From Nitrospirota bacterium (GTDB lineage Bacteria; Nitrospirota; CAKKRA01; 9FT-COMBO-42-15), in assembly GCA_023248415.1 (NCBI GenBank), contig JAHFEP010000127.1, forward strand, positions 1 to 8,060: 8,060 nt of DNA, written 5' to 3'. The notes under the pieces were generated by a model. It had not been told where the DNA came from. It saw nothing but the letters and a program-made list of their open reading frames with translations, and ran no database searches. Positions within the stretch are counted from its first letter, which is position 1. Each line of letters begins with the position of its first letter. The position numbers were made by a program, and so were the translations under genes. Shown here piece after piece: positions 1 through 5,562 of the stretch.

Positions 1-1
1 T

Positions 2-1204
2 TTATGCCCCTTCTGCATATTTATGGGTCTTTATCTCAACCTTCTCTGTCAAACCTTCGTAGTACTTCCGCAGTATATCAAGAACCTCTGGCCGGCTGAA
101 CTTGTCTGTCACTTCTTCGCCTTCTGAAAGCATCTTCCTCAGCTTTGTTCCACTGAGAATCAGTCTGTCATCTTTTCCATGAGGACATGTCTTCATAGAA
201 GCCATGCCGTCGCACTTATGGCACCAGAATGTCCAATCAATCTTCAGAGGCTTTGTCTCAAGCGCATCCTTCGGAATTTCATCAAATATCTTATGCGCAT
301 CAAACGGGCCGTAGTATTCGCCAACACCTGCATGGTCTCTGCCGACTATGAGATGGCTACAGCCGTAGTTCTGCCTGAAGAGTGCATGGAGAAGCGCCTC
401 TCTCGGTCCTGCGTATCTCATATCAAGCGGATATCCACCGATAACAATAGTATTCTTTACAAAATATTTTTCAGTCAGCACATCAATGGCCTTCTGCCTT
501 ACATCCGAGGGGATATCGCCGGGTTTCAGCTTCCCTAAAAGCATGTGGACAAATACGCCGTCGCATGTCTCTATCGCTATCTTTGCAAGATACTCATGCG
601 AGCGGTGCATCGGGTTCCTCGTCTGGAATGCTGCAACAGTCTTCCATCCCTTGTCAACAAACATCTTTCTGGACTCAAATGGTGTAAGGTAAATTCCCTG
701 ATATTCCTTCGGGAAGGTTCCCTGGCTTAAAACCTTCACTGGCCCGGCAAGATTCTTGCCTGCCTGATTCATCACCATCTTGACACCTGGATGCTCCATA
801 TCCGTGGTCTTAAAAACCTCTTTGCACTCATACGCCTTGTCAATTGTATAGACATCCTTGACCTTCATCGTAGCCATAATCTCATTGTACTCCTCAGAGA
901 AAAGGGCTATCTCATCCCCTGCCTTCACATTCTCGTCAGTTGACAGGGTAATTGGAATCGGCCAGAAAGTGCCGTCTATCATCCTGTAATCAGAGCATAC
1001 ATCCCTCCAGTCCTCATATCCCATAAATCCGTCAAGGGGGGTGAAGCCGCCGATGCCCATCATTATCAGGTCTCCTGCCTCACGGGATGTAATCTTTACC
1101 TGTTTGAGGGTCTTTGCTCTTTTGAGCTCTTCTTTTAATTCATTCCCTGTAAGAAGAAGCGGTTTTAATTTTTTATCCTTCCCATGCGGGTTAACCAATG
1201 ACAT
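2..1204 (-). CDS. sat: Sulfate adenylyltransferase (ATP sulfurylase), stand-alone type
   Basis: Catalyses sulfate + ATP <-> APS + pyrophosphate in the cytoplasm, the entry step of sulfate reduction or, in reverse, the ATP-forming last step of sulfite oxidation. The 400-residue product has the family's active-site strings: QTRNPMHRSHE at 194-204 (QxRN and HxxH), RYAGPREA at 263-270, GRDHAG at 288-293 and SGTKLR at 351-356. Cys328, Cys331, Cys340 and His342 form a CX2C-X8-CPH group. It matches the zinc site known from Thermus-type prokaryotic enzymes. The length and lack of an APS-kinase-like C-terminal domain fit the bacterial homo-oligomeric form, not the CysDN type. The start at 1204 is chosen because a perfect AAGGAGG lies 8 bases upstream. 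The frame stays open to a Met codon at 1267, but that would overlap the end of adk. It follows adk by 19 bases and ends with TAA one base from the window edge, so later operon members (for example aprBA) would lie outside. Physiological direction is not decidable here. Confidence 0.97.
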   Translation of the reverse strand: MSLVNPHGKDKKLKPLLLTGNELKEELKRAKTLKQVKITSREAGDLIMMGIGGFTPLDGFMGYEDWRDVCSDYRMIDGTFWPIPITLSTDENVKAGDEIALFSEEYNEIMATMKVKDVYTIDKAYECKEVFKTTDMEHPGVKMVMNQAGKNLAGPVKVLSQGTFPKEYQGIYLTPFESRKMFVDKGWKTVAAFQTRNPMHRSHEYLAKIAIETCDGVFVHMLLGKLKPGDIPSDVRQKAIDVLTEKYFVKNTIVIGGYPLDMRYAGPREALLHALFRQNYGCSHLIVGRDHAGVGEYYGPFDAHKIFDEIPKDALETKPLKIDWTFWCHKCDGMASMKTCPHGKDDRLILSGTKLRKMLSEGEEVTDKFSRPEVLDILRKYYEGLTEKVEIKTHKYAEGA

Positions 1205-1212
1205 TTTACTGT

Positions 1213-1219
1213 CCTCCTT
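1213..1219 (-). promoter_or_regulatory. Ribosome binding site of sat
   Basis: AAGGAGG on the minus strand, a full match to the anti-Shine-Dalgarno core, with an 8-base spacer to the ATG at 1204. It lies in the 19-base gap after the adk stop codon. It decides the start of sat in favour of the Met that begins MSLVNPHG, against the longer reading that starts inside adk. Confidence 0.9.
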
Positions 1220-1223
1220 AGTT

Positions 1224-1871
1224 TTATTTAAGCCCCAGCGCTGCGCAGACCTTTCTGAATATATCATCTATACTTCCTGTTCCGCTGATAGATTTAAGCA
1301 TCCCCTTCTTTTTATAATAGTCTATAAGCGGGGCTGTCTGTGCCTCATACACATCAAGCCTTTTCTTTATTGTTTCCTCTTTATCATCATCCCTCTGAAA
1401 GAGCTCGCCGCCGCACTTGTCGCAGACCCCATCCTTTTTTGACGGAGAAAAATACACATTATACATCTGCTGGCACTTCTTGCAGGTTCTTCTGCCTGTG
1501 AGCCTCTTCATTAGATCATCCTTTGGCACATCTATGCTCAGCGCAGAATCAAGGGGCATCACTAAATCATTAAGCATCTTGTCCAATGTCTCCGCCTGTG
1601 CAGTATTCCTCGGAAAGCCGTCAAGGATATAGCCCTTTTTTGTATCATCCTGTTTCAGCCTCTCCTGTATCAAACCAATAACAACCTTGTCAGGCACAAG
1701 CTCGCCCTTATCCATATATGACTTCGCCTCTTTTCCGAGCGACGTCCCGTCTGCAACAGCCTTTCTTAAGATATCGCCTGTTGATATCTGTGGGATTGCA
1801 AACTTATCTATTAATTTCTTTGCCTGTGTGCCTTTGCCTGCGCCTGGCGCACCAAGAAGAACTATTCTCAT
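1224..1871 (-). CDS. adk: Adenylate kinase, long form with zinc-type LID
   Basis: Interconverts AMP + ATP and 2 ADP in the cytoplasm. The 215-residue product has the P-loop GAPGAGKGT at 7-15, the AMP-binding region STGDILR at 30-36, DGFPRN at 84-89, and an extended LID domain at about 122-160. That domain carries two Cys pairs, Cys130/Cys133 and Cys150/Cys153, the four-cysteine zinc site known from Gram-positive and many other bacterial adenylate kinases. RDDDKEETIKKRL at 160-172 supplies the usual catalytic arginines. Length is normal for the long form. ATG at 1871 is preceded by GGAG with a 9-base spacer. It leads an apparent adk-sat operon driven by the promoter at 1999-2027. In many bacteria adk sits beside secY and map in the ribosomal protein cluster. 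Here its partner is ATP sulfurylase, which suggests a role in recycling AMP released by APS reductase. That role is inference; the enzyme identity is certain. Confidence 0.98.
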   Translation of the reverse strand: MRIVLLGAPGAGKGTQAKKLIDKFAIPQISTGDILRKAVADGTSLGKEAKSYMDKGELVPDKVVIGLIQERLKQDDTKKGYILDGFPRNTAQAETLDKMLNDLVMPLDSALSIDVPKDDLMKRLTGRRTCKKCQQMYNVYFSPSKKDGVCDKCGGELFQRDDDKEETIKKRLDVYEAQTAPLIDYYKKKGMLKSISGTGSIDDIFRKVCAALGLK

Positions 1872-1917
1872 ATATTTATTCTCCAGTTATATATTTAGTA
1901 TTTTAAGAATGTTTATT

Positions 1918-1980
1918 TAGAAACAGGAAGCAGGAAATAGCAAATGGGAAGTAAAAAACTTCTCACCTCTCACTTCTCAC
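1918..1980 (-). repeat. Array of nine 7-base units in the adk leader
   Basis: Read on the minus strand, this stretch divides without gaps into nine 7-base units. The first three are GTGAGAA, GTGAGAG, GTGAGAA. The rest are GTTTTTT, ACTTCCC, ATTTGCT, ATTTCCT, GCTTCCT, GTTTCTA. The first half is purine-rich and the second pyrimidine-rich, with the T-run at the pivot. The three GTGAGAR units are clear tandem copies. The later units are diverged and share mainly a TTCCY or TTNCT pattern. There is no coding frame, no terminal inverted repeat with target duplication, and no spacer pattern of a CRISPR. It resembles the heptamer-type minisatellites seen between genes in several bacterial groups, but whether other copies exist in this genome cannot be seen here. 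Confidence 0.7.
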
Positions 1981-1983
1981 TCC
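1927..1983 (-). promoter_or_regulatory. Imperfect 26-position stem-loop in the adk-sat leader RNA
   Basis: In the minus-strand transcript, 1983-1958 can pair with 1952-1927 around a five-U loop (1957-1953). By hand I count 15 Watson-Crick pairs, 7 G-U pairs and 4 mismatches over 26 positions, with no bulge needed. The innermost stem is GAAGU/ACUUC. The many G-U pairs make the fold much better in minus-strand RNA than in the opposite strand, which fits its place in the leader. It begins about 8 bases after the transcription start predicted from the promoter at 1999-2027. No U-tract follows, so it is not a standard intrinsic terminator. A 5' stabilising hairpin, a protein-binding leader, or a by-product of the heptamer repeat are all possible. 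Confidence 0.5.
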
Positions 1984-1998
1984 TTTATGAAACATGCA

Positions 1999-2027
1999 AT
2001 AATAAAACTTAACAAATTAAATGTCAA
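1999..2027 (-). promoter_or_regulatory. Sigma-70-type promoter for adk-sat
   Basis: On the minus strand TTGACA (2027-2022), a perfect -35 hexamer, is followed after exactly 17 bases by TATTAT (2004-1999), a five-of-six -10 match. The predicted start of transcription is near 1991-1993, giving a leader of about 120 bases before the adk ATG at 1871. The region is otherwise very AT-rich, so chance -10 matches are cheap. The perfect -35 and ideal spacing make this one convincing. Confidence 0.75.
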
Positions 2028-2055
2028 ATACATATTTCTAATACAAGAATAAAGT

Positions 2056-4332
2056 TTATTTATGCTTTTTTAGGCCCGCTATAATGTCATCAAGCCAATC
2101 TACAAGTTTTGCTATTGCCTTTGATGCCTTAAGATACGGCTTGATATTATTTGAATAAGTTATTATCTCATCCCTTTTTTTATTAAGATAAAATAACTGC
2201 TTCTCTGCCCCTTCCATTTTTAATATAGCATCAATCTCCTCTTTCATCCTGTTAAAAAAATGTTTTACATCCACATCAAGCCTTTCTTTCAACATTTTTA
2301 TCTTTTGTTTTATTTGCCGGCAGTTATTAATAACAGCTTCTTTCTCTCTTAACTGATTCTTGGGAATGGTTGACTTAAGCAATTCCTTCATCACTTCATC
2401 CCCAAATTTATCCACAACCCTGTGGATAATCTCTAATTTTAAATCCCTTTTTGCCAATAAAATCTTTAATCTTTCAGAGGCTGTTTCAATATCCACCTGA
2501 TTCTCTTTATCTAAATGAAAATTAATATTTTTTAGGATATCAGAGGCTATCGCCTCATTATAAAATGGGCTATTCTTATTTAGCTCCCGTAAAAAGGCAA
2601 AGGCTGCAAATTCCTCAGTCCCCACCTTATCCACAAGTTTTTCAAGCGCTGCAACAGCATCATCAATATGCTCAATTGATTCGCATATAACAGCAGGCGC
2701 TTCTTCCCTCTTATTTGTAAGTTCAAATAACTCGGTTATAAAGGTTGTAAGTCCGAAGTTTTTTAGTTTATACGCATAGGGTATCTCCATCCTTTTTATA
2801 TCTAATAATACCTTGTCTCCCTCTATAATCTCAATCGGTGTTAATGGCGCATAGAATTTTTTATAGCCTTCCTGTTGAATTAGCGGCGTGTTTGGATATG
2901 CCATTAGCAGGTCATTGAAACTTATTACAGGCAGTGTATTGAAATCCTGATATGCCCTAAAGAGGATATCAACTATCTCTATCAGTTCATCTGTAATCTC
3001 TTTTAATGCAGCGTCTTCATTAGGCCTTGTAAGTATTATAAAGACGCCGGGGATAATGCCAGCGTCAAGGCAGTTAAAGATGACCTCTTTGGCGTGCCTG
3101 CAATATGCCTCCTCATGCCCCCTAACGCTCTTATAAAAATATTTTATCTTCTCAGGCAGAAAAGACTCGGCCCCTATCTGGAGCTTGGAAAAGCCTGCTT
3201 CTTTAAGTTTCTTTATTAGCTCTGCGTCCCTTCCAGCCTCAACCTTTATCATTGTTGAAAATTGGAGCTTTGTATTTAACCCAGACTTTATAATCTCATC
3301 ACAAAGTTCATTCACCCATTTCTTATTCTGTATAAACTGGTCGTCATCAAAACTTACCGCTTTAATCTCGTTTTTTTCTGCCTCTTTTAATATCTTTATT
3401 ATAAAAAATATCTCGTATCTCCTGTTAACAGGGGTTCTTATACCGCAAAAGGTGCACTCCATCCAGTTACATCCCCTCTGGCTATATATCCCGATTGAAA
3501 TCCATTCCTTTTCTAATACGACTTCCCATGTATATGCCTTAGAAATTGCGTTTAATTCCTCATTTGTGGGATAAGAATGGCCATATTCTTCCAGTTTTAG
3601 CGGTGAAAGTGGAAAATTGCTGCCAGTTATTTCCTTATAGTGTGCTACGTTCATCTTAAAGAACTGTTCTCTGTCAATATCAAATTTAATAACCTTCTCA
3701 TCTGTGGTCTTTAGAATAAATCCTGAAAGCGGCACATCTAACACAATATCTTCTTCATTTTCTTTGAGCTTTCTTTCAAAGGTCATCTCAGACAAAGCAG
3801 AGGCAATATCACTGCTAATCGGGCTTAGATAGAAAACCTTGTCCTTGAATAACAGATTCATTCCATCAATACCGCACTCCTCTGCGGTCTTTTTTGGCAC
3901 ATTCATCTCCGCCTTTTCATTAAAGGGCCTTGTCAGGACTGTAGACTGCGGAGCCCTCATCAGATAATCAAGGAGTATCGGAAGGATAATCTCACCCTCG
4001 CCTTCCATTACACAGTCTATGCCCTGTGCATAAATTAATTCATTGGAAAGCCCTGTAACACCCTGACCGCCGAGGATTGTAACAATTTGCGAATCAGCAT
4101 TTTTTATCTTAACAGCGAGCTTTAATGTCTCCCTTATCTCATTTGTGCTTAACATGGAGATACATACGCTGTCATATCTTTTTGTCTTTACTTTTTCAAG
4201 AAGCTCATCCTTAGATGCGATAAACTCAACATCATGCCCTTTATCAAGAAGTATCTGGACAAAAAAGAGTATTGGCGGCGCCTCTATCTTTCCATACTTG
4301 TCATAATCCATGAAAAAAATAACCCTGCTCAA
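2056..4332 (-). CDS. B12-binding-type radical SAM protein with CX4CX2C motif and long helical C-terminus
   Basis: A cytoplasmic 758-residue protein of unknown substrate. Residues 1-125 look like a cobalamin-binding Rossmann domain, with VTILGGQG at 84-91 and GIDCVMEGEGE at 104-114, but I see no DxHxxG motif for cobalt-ligating His. Residues 130-275 are a linker I cannot assign. The radical SAM barrel starts with RGCNWMECTFCG (286-297). Cys288, Cys293 and Cys296 are spaced CX4CX2C, one residue more than the canonical CX3CX2C. Other family marks follow: SFDDDQF at 327-333, AGFSKLQIGAES at 379-390 and LLMAYPNTPL at 475-484. From about 545 to the end the chain is charged and helical, with likely coiled coil at 655-720, longer than usual for the family. 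The start is TTG, nine bases after the epimerase stop. ATG at residue 8 is an alternative but would cut into the first beta strand (VIFFMDYD). No clear terminator follows. Candidate chemistry is methylation or rearrangement; this is not resolvable here. Confidence 0.88.
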   Translation of the reverse strand: MSRVIFFMDYDKYGKIEAPPILFFVQILLDKGHDVEFIASKDELLEKVKTKRYDSVCISMLSTNEIRETLKLAVKIKNADSQIVTILGGQGVTGLSNELIYAQGIDCVMEGEGEIILPILLDYLMRAPQSTVLTRPFNEKAEMNVPKKTAEECGIDGMNLLFKDKVFYLSPISSDIASALSEMTFERKLKENEEDIVLDVPLSGFILKTTDEKVIKFDIDREQFFKMNVAHYKEITGSNFPLSPLKLEEYGHSYPTNEELNAISKAYTWEVVLEKEWISIGIYSQRGCNWMECTFCGIRTPVNRRYEIFFIIKILKEAEKNEIKAVSFDDDQFIQNKKWVNELCDEIIKSGLNTKLQFSTMIKVEAGRDAELIKKLKEAGFSKLQIGAESFLPEKIKYFYKSVRGHEEAYCRHAKEVIFNCLDAGIIPGVFIILTRPNEDAALKEITDELIEIVDILFRAYQDFNTLPVISFNDLLMAYPNTPLIQQEGYKKFYAPLTPIEIIEGDKVLLDIKRMEIPYAYKLKNFGLTTFITELFELTNKREEAPAVICESIEHIDDAVAALEKLVDKVGTEEFAAFAFLRELNKNSPFYNEAIASDILKNINFHLDKENQVDIETASERLKILLAKRDLKLEIIHRVVDKFGDEVMKELLKSTIPKNQLREKEAVINNCRQIKQKIKMLKERLDVDVKHFFNRMKEEIDAILKMEGAEKQLFYLNKKRDEIITYSNNIKPYLKASKAIAKLVDWLDDIIAGLKKHK

Positions 4333-4345
4333 TGGCTCAACCTAA
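4330..4345 (-). promoter_or_regulatory. TTG start and overlapping ribosome binding site of the radical SAM gene
   Basis: The minus strand reads TTAGGT, seven bases, then TTG. The AGGT core (4343-4340) overlaps the TAG stop codon of the epimerase at 4344-4342. This is a weak Shine-Dalgarno site before a non-ATG start and suggests translational coupling, with ribosomes ending the epimerase and restarting locally. It supports TTG over the in-frame ATG seven codons later, whose nearest AGGG is 10-12 bases away. Confidence 0.6.
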
Positions 4346-5355
4346 CACCCATAGTATTCTTTATACCATTTCACAAACAACCTTATTCCATCCTCAATTG
4401 ATGTTGCAGGCTTGAATCCAACATCTTTCACCAGGTCATCCACATTTGCATATGTTGCTGGCACATCCCCAAGCTGTATAGGAAGGAGATTCTTTTCAGC
4501 CTTTTTTCCAAGGGCATTTTCCAGTACCTCAATAAACCTCATCAACTCTACAGGGTTGTTGTTCCCGATATTATAAATCTTGTATGGAGCGCGTGATGTG
4601 CTCGGGTCTGGCTTGTCGCCTGACCATTTCGTGTCTGGCTGCGGAATTTTATCAGCCACCCTTACAACACCCTCCACAATATCATCAATATAGGTAAAGT
4701 CCCTTTGCATCTTTCCATAATTAAATACATCTATCGGCCTTTTCTCAAGGATGGCCTTTGTAAAGAGAAAAAGCGCCATATCAGGACGTCCCCATGGGCC
4801 GTACACTGTAAAGAAACGAAGGCCTGTGCATGGCAATTGATAAAGGTGGCTGTATGTATGGGCCATAAGTTCATTTGCCTTTTTTGTAGCAGCATAAAGT
4901 GAGACAGGGTGGTCAACATTATCATGGACTGAAAAGGGCATCTTTGTATTTGCGCCATATACTGAGCTTGAAGAGGCAAATATCAGGTGCTTAACACCAT
5001 TATGCCTGCATCCTTCAAGAAGGTTTATAAAACCGACTATATTGGAATCAATATATGAATAGGGGTTTATCAGAGAATAGCGGACGCCTGCCTGCGCAGC
5101 CAGGTTTATCACCTTGTCAAACCTCTCTTCTTTAAATAAACTAAGGATAGCCTCACGGTCTTCAAGGGACATCTTTGCAAATCTAAAGCCTTGCCTTTCG
5201 TTCAACTGAGCAAGCCTTGCCTTTTTAAGATTCACATCATAATAATCATTCATATTATCAATGCCAATAACCTCATCGCCGCGCTCTAAAAAACGCTTTG
5301 CAAGTGAAAATCCTATAAAGCCAGCAGCGCCTGTTACAAGAACCTTATTCTTCAT
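4342..5355 (-). CDS. NAD-dependent sugar nucleotide epimerase, UDP-glucuronate 4-epimerase type
   Basis: An extended short-chain dehydrogenase/reductase of 337 residues, full length for the family, likely converting UDP-glucuronate to UDP-galacturonate in the cytoplasm for surface polysaccharide or LPS. Seen directly: the NAD-binding GAAGFIG at 9-15, the acidic residue ending beta-2 in GIDNMNDYYD (31-40), NLAAQAGVRYS at 84-94, SSSSVYG at 128-134 holding the catalytic Ser, and YAATK with Tyr154 and Lys158. YGPWGRPDMA at 185-194 and QRDFTYIDDIV at 217-227 are typical of the UDP-glucuronate 4-epimerase branch. UDP-glucose 4-epimerase is the main alternative and is less likely because of the PWGRPDMA string and the VRYS/NPYSYIDSN pattern. 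ATG at 5355 has GGAGG with a 7-base spacer. It is first in an apparent two-gene unit with the radical SAM gene nine bases later, and is separated from the exported-protein gene upstream by a terminator. Confidence 0.93.
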   Translation of the reverse strand: MKNKVLVTGAAGFIGFSLAKRFLERGDEVIGIDNMNDYYDVNLKKARLAQLNERQGFRFAKMSLEDREAILSLFKEERFDKVINLAAQAGVRYSLINPYSYIDSNIVGFINLLEGCRHNGVKHLIFASSSSVYGANTKMPFSVHDNVDHPVSLYAATKKANELMAHTYSHLYQLPCTGLRFFTVYGPWGRPDMALFLFTKAILEKRPIDVFNYGKMQRDFTYIDDIVEGVVRVADKIPQPDTKWSGDKPDPSTSRAPYKIYNIGNNNPVELMRFIEVLENALGKKAEKNLLPIQLGDVPATYANVDDLVKDVGFKPATSIEDGIRLFVKWYKEYYGC

Positions 5356-5380
5356 TTAATAGCCTCCATCCTACACTTTA

Positions 5381-5392
5381 CTAAAATTTTAG
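5381..5392. promoter_or_regulatory. 12-base AT-rich palindrome near the epimerase transcription start
   Basis: CTAAAATTTTAG is a perfect 12-base palindrome lying 7-18 bases downstream of the candidate -10 box at 5405-5400, so it covers the first bases of the predicted transcript. The position would suit a repressor operator. Palindromes of this length in AT-rich DNA can occur by chance, and no regulator family can be named from it. Confidence 0.3.
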
Positions 5393-5399
5393 AAGATAG

Positions 5400-5426
5400 A
5401 TTATCACAAAAGGTATTCTATTGCAA
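5400..5426 (-). promoter_or_regulatory. Candidate promoter for the epimerase-radical SAM unit
   Basis: On the minus strand TTGCAA (5426-5421) is followed after 15 bases by GATAAT (5405-5400), a five-of-six -10 box preceded directly by TGT, which gives an extended -10. The spacer is short and the -35 is only a four-of-six match, so the extended -10 would have to carry recognition. The predicted leader is about 38 bases. A start of transcription is expected here in any case, because the terminator at 5495-5536 closes the upstream gene. Confidence 0.5.
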
Positions 5427-5494
5427 TGGAGATAAAAAAAACAGATAAGATTTTAGCAGCTTAGCCTGCTGGTTTTGCAAGGGGAAAATGCATT

Positions 5495-5536
5495 AAAAAT
5501 AAAAAAGCCGCCAGTAGATTTCGTTTTCTGGCGGCT
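5495..5536 (-). terminator. Intrinsic terminator of the exported beta-helix protein gene
   Basis: Perfect 9-bp GC-rich stem AGCCGCCAG/CTGGCGGCT (5536-5528 with 5514-5506) around a 13-base loop. On the minus strand it is followed by a T-run (5505-5501), one A, and five more T (5499-5495). It starts 26 bases after the stop codon at 5563. The flank on the other side is only CTTT, so it should act mainly on minus-strand transcripts. It separates the exported-protein gene from the epimerase unit. Confidence 0.92.
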
Positions 5537-5562
5537 CTTTATATGCTCTTTTATTATTTTGC

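Noticed and set aside
1205..1267. Longer N-terminus for Sat starting at 1267
   Set aside because: It would overlap the end of adk, has no Shine-Dalgarno site, and adds a stretch unlike the family. The Met at 1204 has a perfect AAGGAGG eight bases upstream.
1041..1442. Plus-strand reading frames across the window (for example 179-538, 1041-1442, 3185-3574, 6038-6310)
   Set aside because: They lie opposite well-supported minus-strand genes, show no recognisable domains, and read as antisense shadows of coding sequence.
1918..1987. CRISPR array
   Set aside because: The units are 7 bases long and directly abutting, with no repeat-spacer pattern.
2048..2060. AATAAAGTTTATT at the end of the radical SAM gene as a terminator
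   Set aside because: It is a palindrome with only one central base, so no real loop can form, it has no GC pairs, and it overlaps the stop codon.
4731..4979. A second minus-strand frame of 82 codons inside the epimerase gene
   Set aside because: It is fully nested in another frame of a complete, family-conserved epimerase and shows no domain of its own.
5451..5474. AGCAG/CTGCT inverted repeat between the terminator and the epimerase promoter
   Set aside because: The stem is only five pairs and the T-run lies about 16 bases after it. A far better terminator is present just upstream.
5464..5493. Ten-codon minus-strand frame starting ATG at 5493
   Set aside because: No ribosome site, too short to judge, and located in the tail after the terminator.
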